DNA of 64,000 nt from positions 124,001-188,000 of the forward strand of contig JACKNM010000007.1 in the NCBI GenBank assembly GCA_024234875.1, given 5' to 3'. This document shows positions 52,748 through 61,202 of this stretch, piece after piece. This DNA is from Ectothiorhodospiraceae bacterium. GTDB taxonomy: Bacteria; Pseudomonadota; Gammaproteobacteria; HK1. The position numbers were made by a program, and so were the translations under genes. The notes under the pieces were generated by a model, which worked only from the letters and a program-made list of their open reading frames with translations, was not told where the DNA came from and made no database searches. Every line of letters begins with the position of its first letter. Position 1 is the stretch's first letter.

Positions 52748-55055
52748 TGCTCGCCGACCCTCGCGCGTACGCGGAGTAGCCGTAGGCATAGCCGTAGCCG
52801 TACTCGCGCAGCCGTCTCTGGTCCACCTGCTGCAGCACTGCACCGGCCGGGCGCAGCCCCGCGGCGGCGAGACGGCGCACCGCATCCTGGGCCATCGGGT
52901 GGGTGGTGCGATCGGCCTGGACCACGAGCACGACGGCGTCGGCCAGGTGGCCGAGGACGATGGCGTCGCTCACCGGCAGCAGCGGCGCGGCGTCGACCAC
53001 GATGTGCTGGAAGCTCTGGCGGAGCTTGTCCAGAGCCGCCGCGAACCGCCTCGACGCCAGCACCTCCAGCGGGTTCGGCGGGGCGGTGCCGGCGGTCATC
53101 ACGAACAGACCGGGGGCTCGCGGATCCTCCTGCAGGGCGTCGCCGAGCGTGGCGGTGCCGGCGACGACGTCGCTCAGTCCGGGCCGCGTGCCATCGCCGA
53201 GCTCCGCGTGCAGCCGCCCGCGCCGGAGATCCGCCTCCAGCAGCAGCGTTCGCCCCCGCTCGCGCAGCCCCAGCGCCAGGTTCGAGGCGAGCGTGGTCTT
53301 GCCCTCGCCCTCCAGCGCCGAGGTCACCAGCACGACGTGGGGCGGGTCGTCGACGCGGGTGAAGGTGAGCGCGGTGCGCACGTCGTTCACCGCCTCGGCG
53401 AACGCCGATTGTGGCTGCTCGAGCACCAGGCGGCCGAGCGGGGTCCGGTCGCGCCGGCCGCGCCGTGCGCGTGGCACCACCCCGAGGACCGGCAGACCGA
53501 GGCGCTCCTCGACGTCCTCGCGGACCCGGAACGTCCGGTCCAGGTAGTGGCGCAGGAAGGCGAGGCCGAGACCGAGGGCGAGGCCGGCGAGCAGCGCGAG
53601 CAACACCATGCGGCGCTTGTCCGGCGCGACCGGGGTGGTCGGTACCCGCGCCGGGTCGAGGATGCGCACGTTGCTCACGTCCTCGTCGCCGGTGAGCTCG
53701 ACCTCCTTCGACCGCGCCAGCATCTCCTCGTAGAGCTTGCGATTCTGGGCCACGTCGGCCTCGAGCGCGCGCAGCTGCATGGTCTTGTCGCTCACCGCGC
53801 GCATCTGGCCCTGCTCGGAGTCGATCATCGCGCGGAGATCGCGCTCCTGACCGGCCACCACCTCGTAGTCGCGGCGCGCGCCCTGCACCAGGCGACTGAC
53901 CGCCTTGTCGAGCTCCTCGCCCAGGCGCCGCTCCGCATCCGCGAGCTCGCGCCGGGCCGCGATCATCCGCGGGTGCTTCTCGCCGTAGCGCTGACCGAGC
54001 TCGGCGACCACCCGCGAGCGCTCCCGGAGCTCGCTCTGGGCATCGCTCACCGCCGCCGCGTCGACCGCCCTGACACGCTCGCTCCGCGACGCCCCGGGGT
54101 CGGCCAGCTTGCGCACCTGCTGGTAGCGCAGCTCCGCCTCCCGGCGCCGCGACTGGGCCGCCAGCAGCTCGGCGGTGAGGCCGGACATGCGCGCCCCGAT
54201 GAGCTGCTCCTGGCTCGCGGTATCGACCAGGTTCTCGCGCGCCTGGAACTCGCGCAGGGCGCGCTCGGAAGCCTCGACGTTGCGCCGCAGCGCCTCGACC
54301 CGCTCGTCGATCACCGAGCCCGCCTCGCGCACCGTGGAGCGCCGGGACTCCTGCCCGAAGCCGATGTAGGCGCGCGCCACCGCCATCGCCATCGCGGCTG
54401 CGAGCTCCGGGTCCGGTGAGCGATAGCCGACGACGATGATCTCGCTGTCCTTGCCGCCGGACACGGTGAGCCCGCCCTGGACCCGGGCCAGCGCCGCCGC
54501 GTGGCGCGCCTGGCCGTCCGCAGCGAGGCCCGGGTCGGAACGCCATTCGGCCGGCAGGCGGTCGGCGAGGAAATCGACCACCCCGTCGCGCCAGCGCCCG
54601 AGCCGCCCCGGCGCCGCGGGCGGCGACGTGTCCGGCGTCTCGAGACCCATGTCGGCCACCACTCGCTCCGCAATCGAGCGGCTACGGATGATCTCGTGCT
54701 GGGTCTCGTAGAACAGCCACACCGCCGGCGCCGCCTCGTAGGGTCGGAAGGCGGTCAGCGCGGGCGGGCTGTACTTCACCAGCAGCTTCACGTCGGCCTG
54801 GTAGACGGGCGTCGCCGAGTAGGCCAGCCCGAGCCCGATGACCGCACCGCCGACGGTGAGTGCGAGCACGCTGGCGCGATAACGGCGCAGCACCCGCCAC
54901 GCCTCGGACAGACCGAGCCCGGCCGGCTCGGGGTCGGTCACCAGCCAGCGTCCGCCGGCGGTGTCCCCGGGGCGGGTGAGCGAATGCACCGGCGCCCGCG
55001 CGGCGCCCTCGCCCCGGTCGCCGTCGCCGCCCGACGCGAGGTCGCGCGCGGCCAC
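52740..55055 (-). CDS. Polysaccharide co-polymerase/tyrosine kinase (Wzc-like BY-kinase)
   Basis: Inner-membrane protein of 771 residues. A Wzz domain follows the first transmembrane helix ('ASVLALTVGGAVIGLGLAYS'), then long coiled-coil arms in the periplasm and a second transmembrane helix ('RMVLLALLAGLALGLGLAF'). The cytoplasmic BY-kinase domain has Walker A 'SALEGEGKTTLASNLA', Walker A' 'LLLEADLRRGRL' with Glu607 in place of the usual first Asp, and Walker B 'HIVVDAAPLLPVSDA'. The C-terminus carries six tyrosines spaced as 'EYGYGYAYGYSAY', probably the autophosphorylation cluster. It controls chain length and export with the Wza-like protein upstream (2-nt gap). Confidence 0.9.
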   Translation of the reverse strand: MAARDLASGGDGDRGEGAARAPVHSLTRPGDTAGGRWLVTDPEPAGLGLSEAWRVLRRYRASVLALTVGGAVIGLGLAYSATPVYQADVKLLVKYSPPALTAFRPYEAAPAVWLFYETQHEIIRSRSIAERVVADMGLETPDTSPPAAPGRLGRWRDGVVDFLADRLPAEWRSDPGLAADGQARHAAALARVQGGLTVSGGKDSEIIVVGYRSPDPELAAAMAMAVARAYIGFGQESRRSTVREAGSVIDERVEALRRNVEASERALREFQARENLVDTASQEQLIGARMSGLTAELLAAQSRRREAELRYQQVRKLADPGASRSERVRAVDAAAVSDAQSELRERSRVVAELGQRYGEKHPRMIAARRELADAERRLGEELDKAVSRLVQGARRDYEVVAGQERDLRAMIDSEQGQMRAVSDKTMQLRALEADVAQNRKLYEEMLARSKEVELTGDEDVSNVRILDPARVPTTPVAPDKRRMVLLALLAGLALGLGLAFLRHYLDRTFRVREDVEERLGLPVLGVVPRARRGRRDRTPLGRLVLEQPQSAFAEAVNDVRTALTFTRVDDPPHVVLVTSALEGEGKTTLASNLALGLRERGRTLLLEADLRRGRLHAELGDGTRPGLSDVVAGTATLGDALQEDPRAPGLFVMTAGTAPPNPLEVLASRRFAAALDKLRQSFQHIVVDAAPLLPVSDAIVLGHLADAVVLVVQADRTTHPMAQDAVRRLAAAGLRPAGAVLQQVDQRRLREYGYGYAYGYSAYARGSASSG

Positions 55056-55057
55056 GA

Positions 55058-55633
55058 TCAGAAGAGGCTCTGGCCCACGGTGACGACGTCCCCGGGGCGG
55101 ACCGGCGTGTACGGTGGCACCTGGCGCAGCACCTCGCGTGGGTTGTCCTCGCGCACCAACGAGATCTTGCTCTCCGACGCGCGCTCGGTGAGGCCGCCGG
55201 CGAGCGCTATCGCCTTCTGGATGGTCAGCCCCTCCACGAACGTGTAGCCACCCGGGCGGCGGACCTCGCCCTTGATGAAGTACAGCCGGTAGCGGTCGAT
55301 GGTGACGGTGACGTGCGGATTGCGCAGGTAGCCGTCGGCGAGCTTCTCGGTCACCAGCGCCTCGACCTCCTGGGCGGTGTGACCACGAACCGGGAAGGCG
55401 CCGATCAGCGGCATCGAGAGCATGCCGTCGCTCTTGACCTGGTGCTCACGGATGGTGAGATCGTCCTCGCCGTAGACCTCGACCGAGACCTTGTCGCCGC
55501 TGTCGATGCGGTACCCGGCCTCGGCCCCGGCGGTCTGCGCCGCCGCAGGCCCGCTCGCCGCCGACGCCGCGACGAGCGCGGCGGCCAGGACGAGCCACGC
55601 GAGGGCGGCGAAACGGCGGGCGGCTGGCGTCAT
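55058..55633 (-). CDS. Polysaccharide export protein (Wza/GumB-like, short form)
   Basis: Periplasmic or outer-membrane protein of 191 residues. It has a signal peptide ('AALAWLVLAAALVAASAASG') and a polysaccharide-export domain ('YRIDSGDKVSVEVYGEDDLT', 'VKSDGMLSMPLIGAFPVRGH'). An SLBB-type segment follows ('YFIKGEVRRPGGYTFVEGLT'). It is about half the length of Wza and has no lipobox, like GumB/EpsE-type partners of separate outer-membrane channels. It is the first gene of the polysaccharide block; TATACT near 55676 may be its -10 box. The beta-barrel protein upstream may provide the outer-membrane pore. Confidence 0.88.
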   Translation of the reverse strand: MTPAARRFAALAWLVLAAALVAASAASGPAAAQTAGAEAGYRIDSGDKVSVEVYGEDDLTIREHQVKSDGMLSMPLIGAFPVRGHTAQEVEALVTEKLADGYLRNPHVTVTIDRYRLYFIKGEVRRPGGYTFVEGLTIQKAIALAGGLTERASESKISLVREDNPREVLRQVPPYTPVRPGDVVTVGQSLF

Positions 55634-55736
55634 CGGGCACTCGGACGCGGAGCGGGCTCGGTGGCGAGTATACGGGCAGGCCAGGCGGGTTCCGCCAACC
55701 AGGCCGCGAACCGGAACGGCACGCGGACGCCGGCAA

Positions 55737-57077
55737 TCACTGCGCGGCGGCGCTACCGAGCACCGGCTCGAAGCGGGCGCGCAGCAACAGCATCAGCCGG
55801 TTCTCCCGGTACTCGGCCGCCGCGAGGTCGGAATCGCGCTTCTCGAAGGCATAGCCGACGCTCGCCTCGAGCCAGCGCGCGAGCCGCCAGCCGATCGCGG
55901 CGTCGAAGCGCCACAGGCGGTCGTCGCGGGTATCACCGAACTCCGCGAGGTCGACCTCGGCACCGGTGTCGAGCCGCCACCGCTCGCTGAAGGCGTGGGT
56001 CCACCGCAGCCCGTAGCGCTGATTGACCAGCGCACCGCTCGCCGGGTCGCTGCTCTCGAGGGTGTCGCGCGCGCTGTACGCCCGGAGCTTGCTGTAGGAG
56101 CGCGGCTCCCACACCACCGAGGCCTGCCAGCCGAGGCCGTCGAAATCGTCGATGCCCGGGTCGTCGAACCGTCGGCTGGTGAGCCCCACCGTCACCTCGC
56201 CCGAGGTCTGCGCCGTCGCCTCCCAGCGCACGCCGCCCTGCAACTGGGTGGCGGTGCCGTCCTGGATCGCGGCCGGATCGGTGAAGTCGATGAAGGTGGT
56301 GCCCGCGTCGGCCACCCACGAGAGCTTGGGGCTGACGTTCCAGTAGCCCCGCAGACCCAGGCGGAGCGAGTCGCGGTCGCGCAGCCCCTGTTGGTTGTTG
56401 ATGAACACCAGATCGGCGAGCTCGACGGTGCCGATGATCTGCGCGATCGATATCCGGCGCCCGAGCACCATCTCGCCGAGCAGCGCACGGCGGCGCCAGC
56501 GGTCCGGCTCGTCGCCCTGGGCGATGCGCGTGTCCAGCCCGCCGCGGGGATCGTGGCCGAGCTCGACCGACGGACGCACCCGCGCCTTGAGCTTGCGGCC
56601 GATGTCGAGCGCTGCCTCGCCGTGGAGGCGATGCTCGGTGCGCGAGGTGTCCGCGCCGCCGGGGTAGTCGCGCCACCGACCATCGTAGCCGGCCTCCAGT
56701 CGGTGCCGGCCGACGGCGACGCTGGCGGTCACGCCCGGCTCGACCAGGAGGGCGGTCCCGGCGCGTCGGCCGACCCGCGCCCGACGCACGTTGTCGGAGT
56801 GCTCAACGCCGATGCTGAGACGGAGCTCGATGCCCGTCGGGCGGGTGGCCGGCGCGGAATCGGCGAGGGACGGGGCGTCGTCGGCCAGCGTCTGCACCGG
56901 CTCGACCTCGCTCGACATGCGCAGATCCACCGGAGCAGTCGGTGCCTCCTGGGCCGGGGCAGCCGAGAGCCAGACACCCGCCACCAACGCGGCCGCGGCC
57001 GGCCGGACACGGCCGACCCGAGCCCCGGCTCGCCCGGTCTCCTCCGGCCGGGACCTCGCCTCGGCGCGTGGTCTCAC
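55737..57077 (-). CDS. Outer-membrane beta-barrel protein, exopolysaccharide-associated
   Basis: Protein of 446 residues with an N-terminal signal region ('RPAAAALVAGVWLSAAPAQ') and alternating hydrophobic strands to the C-terminus. Examples are 'HRLEAGYDGRWRDYPG', 'LRLGLRGYWNVSPKLSWVA' and 'WLEASVGYAFEKRDSD', ending in aromatic/aliphatic strands. It resembles the BBP2/EpsL-type outer-membrane proteins near exopolysaccharide loci. GTG 57077 was chosen because GAGGGG lies five bases upstream; an ATG at 57119 adds 14 residues but has no ribosome binding site. Probably the outer-membrane partner for the adjacent export operon. Confidence 0.7.
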   Translation of the reverse strand: MRPRAEARSRPEETGRAGARVGRVRPAAAALVAGVWLSAAPAQEAPTAPVDLRMSSEVEPVQTLADDAPSLADSAPATRPTGIELRLSIGVEHSDNVRRARVGRRAGTALLVEPGVTASVAVGRHRLEAGYDGRWRDYPGGADTSRTEHRLHGEAALDIGRKLKARVRPSVELGHDPRGGLDTRIAQGDEPDRWRRRALLGEMVLGRRISIAQIIGTVELADLVFINNQQGLRDRDSLRLGLRGYWNVSPKLSWVADAGTTFIDFTDPAAIQDGTATQLQGGVRWEATAQTSGEVTVGLTSRRFDDPGIDDFDGLGWQASVVWEPRSYSKLRAYSARDTLESSDPASGALVNQRYGLRWTHAFSERWRLDTGAEVDLAEFGDTRDDRLWRFDAAIGWRLARWLEASVGYAFEKRDSDLAAAEYRENRLMLLLRARFEPVLGSAAAQ

Positions 57078-57226
57078 GACGTCCCCTCGTTCGATGACGG
57101 CGCCGACGCGACCGTCCATCAGAGCTGCCAGATTCGTTGCGGAATGCGACGTAGGCCGCTCAAAAGTCGAGGAAAGTTAACACACTCGAGGCGCGGGCAC
57201 CACGCGCGAACGGTGACTGGGACGCA

Positions 57227-57274
57227 CCGGTGGCCGGCGCCCCGGGGCGGGCCACCGGGACCGCTCTCGCGGTC
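57227..57274 (-). terminator. Tandem hairpins after the FecR-like gene
   Basis: First hairpin: CCGGTGGCC (57227-57235) with GGCCACCGG (57250-57258) extended by CGCC/GGCG around CCGG. Second: GACCGC (57259-57264) with GCGGTC (57269-57274), loop TCTC, directly adjacent. They begin 6 nt after the FecR-like stop in the direction of transcription, ahead of the beta-barrel gene. There is no T-run. Confidence 0.55.
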
Positions 57275-57280
57275 GCGGGG

Positions 57281-58339
57281 TCAGCTCGCGCTGGCCGGCT
57301 CGCCGCCGCCGGTGTTGACGATCGGCACCAGCGGTGGCGGCAGCACGACCAGGGGGGGCGCGCTGGCGGGAGTGCCGGCACCCGGCGGGCCGGCGGCCGG
57401 CGGCGGCAGCGCCGATGGGTCGAAGCCCCCCGGGGGCGCGGGCTCGGCCACCGCGAGCCCGGGCGGTCCGGGGGGCGCCAGCGCGGGCGCGGTGGCAGCG
57501 GTCGCCGGCCGTGCCGCGGGGGTGGTGACCGCTGCCGAGACGGTCGCGGCCTCCGCCGCTCGGGCGTCGGCGGGGCGCTGCAGTGTCTCGCAGGCGCAGA
57601 GCGACCGTGGTGTGGCTGCCGCCGCGGCCGGGATCGCCACGGCGGTGGCGGCGCCGGGAAGCGACTGCCCGCCGAGGCTCGCGGCGGGGTCGTCCGGCGG
57701 TGTCGGCTCGATGAGGACGATCCGGCCCTCGGCGAGGGTTGCGGTCGGGCTCTCGCGGCCACTCTGCGGCCAGCTCACCTCGGTGGCGCCGGCGAAGGTG
57801 CAGACCAGGCAACCGCCACGTGGTCGCGCGGACACCTCGGCGTCCACGCTGCCGGCGGCGGTGGTGGCGTGCGAGCGCAGGCCGATGCCGCCGGCGAGGA
57901 TCTCCACCCCTGACTCGCCGGGCACCGTCACCCGCACGCTGCCGCGCTCCACCGTGAGCACGACATGGCCGGCGGTCGCGCGGTCGATGCGCGCGGTGGT
58001 CGACGTGCACAGCACCACCAGGCCGCCACCGTCCAGCCGCAGTGCCGCGATGCCGTCCGGCCCGGTGCGCACCACCTCGCCGCCGAGGTAGGCGTAGCTC
58101 GCGTCGGTGACCGGGATCGAGACGCCGTTCCATTCGACCGAGACCGTACCGCGGGCGTGCAGCATGGCGGTCAGGGTGCCCGCCCGGAGAACCGGGGCGA
58201 CGGCGTGGGCCGCGGCCTGCGCGCTCGGGCTCGGGGCGGTCACCACGACGAGGCCGGCCACGACCATGGCCGCCGGTGCCAGCACCCCGGCCATCGCGAG
58301 CCAACGCCTCGTCCTCGTGCCCGGTACGCGTCGTGACAT
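57281..58339 (-). CDS. FecR-like domain protein with proline-rich C-terminus
   Basis: Protein of 352 residues with an N-terminal transmembrane or signal segment ('AMAGVLAPAAMVVAGLVVVT') and a FecR-like beta-rich domain ('YAYLGGEVVRTGPDGIAALR', 'VVLTVERGSVRVTVPGESGV'). A long Ala/Pro-rich tail follows. Cys motifs CLVC and CAC lie on either side of the domain end. FecR-like proteins act as periplasmic signal transducers or structural peptidoglycan-associated proteins; no sigma factor is next door, so a signalling role is doubtful here. It lies between AmpD and the beta-barrel gene. Confidence 0.75.
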   Translation of the reverse strand: MSRRVPGTRTRRWLAMAGVLAPAAMVVAGLVVVTAPSPSAQAAAHAVAPVLRAGTLTAMLHARGTVSVEWNGVSIPVTDASYAYLGGEVVRTGPDGIAALRLDGGGLVVLCTSTTARIDRATAGHVVLTVERGSVRVTVPGESGVEILAGGIGLRSHATTAAGSVDAEVSARPRGGCLVCTFAGATEVSWPQSGRESPTATLAEGRIVLIEPTPPDDPAASLGGQSLPGAATAVAIPAAAAATPRSLCACETLQRPADARAAEAATVSAAVTTPAARPATAATAPALAPPGPPGLAVAEPAPPGGFDPSALPPPAAGPPGAGTPASAPPLVVLPPPLVPIVNTGGGEPASAS

Positions 58340-58348
58340 GGCGAGATG

Positions 58349-58942
58349 TTAGCAGCGATCGGCGGTGCCGAGCCGCCGTCGGAGCGCGGCCCAGTCGAAG
58401 GCCGGACCGGGATCGGTCTTGCGCCCCGGGGCGATGTCGCTGTGGCCGACCAGGCGTTGCGGCCCGATGGCGGGGAAGCGTTCCATCAGCGCCAACGTGA
58501 CCCCGGCGAGGCGACGGTACTGCGCCTCGGTGTAGGGGATGTCGTCGGTGCCCTCGAGCTCGACCCCGACCGAGAAGTCGTTGCAGCGCTCGCGTCCTCC
58601 GAAGCTCGACACACCGGCGTGCCAGGCGCGCGCGAGGAAGGGGACGAACTGAGTGACCGAGCCGTCACGTGCAATCAGGAGATGCGCCGACACCCGCAGC
58701 TCGGCGATGCCGGCGAAGTACGGGTGAGCGCTCGGGTCGAGTCGATTCTGGAACAGCGCCTCCACCTGACCGGTCCCGAACTCGCCCGGCGGAAGGCTGA
58801 TGCCGTGCACCACCAGCAGGTCGACCACCGTCCCCGGCGGGCGGTCGTCCTGGTTCGGGGACGGCAGGCGCCGGGCGTGGTCGAGCCACGCTCCGCTCGG
58901 GTCGATACGCTCGCGGGTCGCGCCGTCGGCGGACGGGTCCAT
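58349..58942 (-). CDS. ampD: 1,6-anhydro-N-acetylmuramyl-L-alanine amidase AmpD
   Basis: Cytoplasmic zinc amidase of peptidoglycan recycling, 197 residues. Zinc ligands and surroundings: 'VVDLLVVHGISLPPGEFG' (His), 'RAWHAGVSSFGGRERCNDFS' and 'VGHSDIAPGRKTDPGPAFDW' (His and Asp). 'VGVELEGTDDIPYTEAQY' is AmpD-specific. No export signal is present, as expected for AmpD. It acts on the products of lytic transglycosylases such as the Slt at 30.1 kb. Confidence 0.94.
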   Translation of the reverse strand: MDPSADGATRERIDPSGAWLDHARRLPSPNQDDRPPGTVVDLLVVHGISLPPGEFGTGQVEALFQNRLDPSAHPYFAGIAELRVSAHLLIARDGSVTQFVPFLARAWHAGVSSFGGRERCNDFSVGVELEGTDDIPYTEAQYRRLAGVTLALMERFPAIGPQRLVGHSDIAPGRKTDPGPAFDWAALRRRLGTADRC

Positions 58943-59005
58943 GGCCGGCTCCCGAGTGGTCGTCGAGGGTGCACCGTCCGCCGCCGGGCGCGCCTCCCCG
59001 CGGCG

Positions 59006-59551
59006 TCACTTGTCGGTGGCGACCTCCGCCCCTGCCTCCTGCAGCAGGGTCACCACCAGCGGGTGCTTGGCGCGGGTGGCGGCCGCGATGGCGGAATTGT
59101 CGCGGTTGTCGCGCGCGTTGACATCCACCCCACGATCGACGAGGCGACGGACGATGTCGAGGTGCCCGGCGGTGGCCGCCTCGATGAGGGGCGTGCGCCC
59201 GGCACCGTCGGCCGCCTCCGGATCGGCCCCTTGCGCGAGCAGGTAGGCCACCACGCCGTCGTTGCCGAGGGCAGCGGCGAGTAGCAGCGGGGTGCGACCG
59301 CGCGCGTTCTTGACCTCGGTGTCGGCGCCCTCCTCCACCAGCCGCGCGACCTCGTCGAGCCGACCACGGCTCGCCGCGCGCAGCAGCTCCAGGGCGGCGG
59401 CATCCGGGGCCGGGGTCGCGGCAGCAGCCGGCGGCGGGGCCGCGGCCGGCGGGGTGGCGGCGGTCTGACCGCGGGCATCGCCGGTGAGCGCCAACACCGC
59501 GGTCAGCGCGATCGCCGGCGCCTGGCGGGCGATCCCTCGTCGCGTCCTCAT
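59006..59551 (-). CDS. Periplasmic ankyrin-repeat protein
   Basis: Protein of 181 residues with a signal peptide ('APAIALTAVLALTGDARG') and a Pro/Ala linker. About four ankyrin repeats follow, e.g. 'DTEVKNARGRTPLLLAAALG' and 'DPEAADGAGRTPLIEAATAG'. Ankyrin repeats mediate protein contacts; the partner is unknown. It is upstream of ampD on the same strand (63-bp gap) and divergent from the retropepsin-like gene. Confidence 0.85.
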   Translation of the reverse strand: MRTRRGIARQAPAIALTAVLALTGDARGQTAATPPAAAPPPAAAATPAPDAAALELLRAASRGRLDEVARLVEEGADTEVKNARGRTPLLLAAALGNDGVVAYLLAQGADPEAADGAGRTPLIEAATAGHLDIVRRLVDRGVDVNARDNRDNSAIAAATRAKHPLVVTLLQEAGAEVATDK

Positions 59552-59709
59552 CGTGCGTTCTCCTCGCTACCGCCCCGCCGCGGCGTGCCGTTGCCGGCGA
59601 CGGGTCGGGTATCTTGGCAGGCGCCGACGCGACCCCGCCTCGGCGCCGTGCTCGACTGCCTCGAGGAACCGTTAGCGACCGTGGCCACCGCCGTCTTGAC
59701 CGACAGCCG

Positions 59710-60228
59710 ATGAGCGACCCCGACCGCCAGGCCAACAGCCGCCTCGGGCGCCACATGATGGTGGCTGCGTGGGTGGTGGCGCTCGGGTTGCTGGTCGCGT
59801 GGTTCTCCGGCCTGGTCGAGCGGCGGGTGAACCCCAACCAGGTCCCCGAGGCGCGCTCGGTCGGCGGCGTGCGCGAGGTGGTGCTGCACGCGGACCGCCA
59901 GGGTCACTACGTGGCGAGCGGCAGCATCGACGGCGTGCCGGTGGTCTTCCTGCTCGACACCGGGGCCACCGAGGTCGCGATCCCCGAGGCGGTCGCGCGC
60001 GAGATCGGCCTGCGCCTCGGGGCGCCGCGCCCGGTCGCCACCGCCAGCGGCATCGCCCGCGTCTACGAGACCAGGCTGCAGCGGGTGGAGCTCGGCGGGA
60101 TCGTGATCCAGGACGTGGCGGCGCACGTCGGTCCGGACATGCCGGGCCGACACGTCCTGCTCGGCATGAGCTTCCTCCGCCACCTCGAGCTGGCACAGCG
60201 CGACGGCGTGCTGACGCTGCGCCAGTGA
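59710..60228 (+). CDS. Retropepsin-like aspartic protease, membrane-anchored
   Basis: Single-domain aspartic protease of 172 residues, active as a dimer in this family. One transmembrane helix ('MVAAWVVALGLLVAWFSGL') is followed by the retropepsin fold with 'VVFLLDTGATEVAIPEAVAR' (Asp83) and 'HVLLGMSFLRHLEL'. This matches the clan AA 'DTGA' family of proteobacteria. Substrate unknown. ATG 59710 puts the membrane anchor at the N-terminus; the frame upstream is spurious. It ends 6 bp from the convergent LapG-like gene. Confidence 0.85.
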   Translation: MSDPDRQANSRLGRHMMVAAWVVALGLLVAWFSGLVERRVNPNQVPEARSVGGVREVVLHADRQGHYVASGSIDGVPVVFLLDTGATEVAIPEAVAREIGLRLGAPRPVATASGIARVYETRLQRVELGGIVIQDVAAHVGPDMPGRHVLLGMSFLRHLELAQRDGVLTLRQ

Positions 60229-60234
60229 GCGTGC

Positions 60235-60978
60235 TCAAGGACGCGCGCTGGTGGCTCCCGGCGCGCTGGACACGACTCCGGGCGAGCCCTCCAGGCGCAT
60301 CCGCGCGGTCAGCGCTCGCCACGGCCGCACCCCGTCGGCGACGCCGACGCGGCGCCCCTCACCGTCGAGGCGGGCCTTCCACAGGCCGTCGCCGTTGAAG
60401 CTGTAGACCGGGACCAGATCCGGACGTTGCCGCCCCGGGCGCACCTGGTCGACGAGGTTGTCGAGAATCAGCGGGTCGGCATCCGGCGCCGGGTAGTAGG
60501 CGAGCACCATGTGCGCCTGGCGGAGATCCAGTGCGCGGACGTAGGTGATGCGCAGTCGCTCGTCCGGCACGCCCATCTCGCGCAGCGTGAAGTACTTCGC
60601 GATGGAAAAGTCCTCGCAGTCACCACCGTTGGTGCCGAGGAACTCGATCGGCGTCGCCCAGTAGTCCCGCTGTCCCCAGTGGTCGTCGTCGGCCACGAAG
60701 CGCAGGCGGTTGAAGAACCGATTGACCTGCTCGAGCTTGGCCGCGTCGTCGAGCCCCTGCCCGCCGCGGATCAGGGCGTCCCAGGCCTCCACGCGCTCGC
60801 GCGCGGCGAGGCCGTAACGGGCCGCGACGAGCGCGAGAAGCTCCTCGGTGAAGCCGGTCGCCGCGATCAGCAGCACCGGTAACAACGCGAGCGCCAGCAG
60901 CAACCCGCGGGCGCGTGCGCTCGCCCGGGGGCGGGGACGGGCGCTCGGCGGCGCTGGCTCGGCGATGGCGAGGGCCAT
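60235..60978 (-). CDS. Transglutaminase-like cysteine protease, LapG/BTLCP family
   Basis: Predicted periplasmic cysteine protease of 247 residues. A signal/anchor helix ('LLLALALLPVLLIAATGF') precedes the domain with Cys121 ('LGTNGGDCEDFSIAKYF'), His156 ('QAHMVLAYYP') and Asp173 ('LILDNLV'). LapG of this family cleaves LapA-type adhesins under control of LapD and c-di-GMP, but no LapD or adhesin is nearby. ATG 60978 gives the expected export signal; ATG 61032 adds 18 residues. Confidence 0.83.
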   Translation of the reverse strand: MALAIAEPAPPSARPRPRASARARGLLLALALLPVLLIAATGFTEELLALVAARYGLAARERVEAWDALIRGGQGLDDAAKLEQVNRFFNRLRFVADDDHWGQRDYWATPIEFLGTNGGDCEDFSIAKYFTLREMGVPDERLRITYVRALDLRQAHMVLAYYPAPDADPLILDNLVDQVRPGRQRPDLVPVYSFNGDGLWKARLDGEGRRVGVADGVRPWRALTARMRLEGSPGVVSSAPGATSARP

Positions 60979-61133
60979 TCGGGGTCGACCGGCTACCAGT
61001 GGCGGGCTCGGTGACGGAACCTCACCGGGCACCGGCCGGCGCGCGATGTGCTCGGCCGACGCCGTCGCGCGGTGGGGGCTCCGTCAGGCGCTTTATCGGG
61101 TCGGCGCGGGGGGCCTTGAGCGGCAGGGGTGCA

Positions 61134-61162
61134 TTGGCCAGGTGGCCGCGGGATGCTACCGT
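61134..61162 (+). promoter_or_regulatory. Possible promoter of the universal stress protein gene
   Basis: TTGGCC (61134-61139), 17 nt, TACCGT (61157-61162) with TG one base before it (extended -10). It lies about 40 nt before ATG 61203. It is a low-scoring match. Confidence 0.3.
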
Positions 61163-61202
61163 GTCTCGCCGCGGCGCCCGCTGCCGAACGAGGACGAGCG
61201 AG

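Noticed and set aside
57281..57340. The FecR-like C-terminus ('PPPLVPIVNTGGG') as a PEP-CTERM or VPxxxP-type sorting signal.
   Set aside because: There is no following hydrophobic helix and basic tail, which exosortase signals require.
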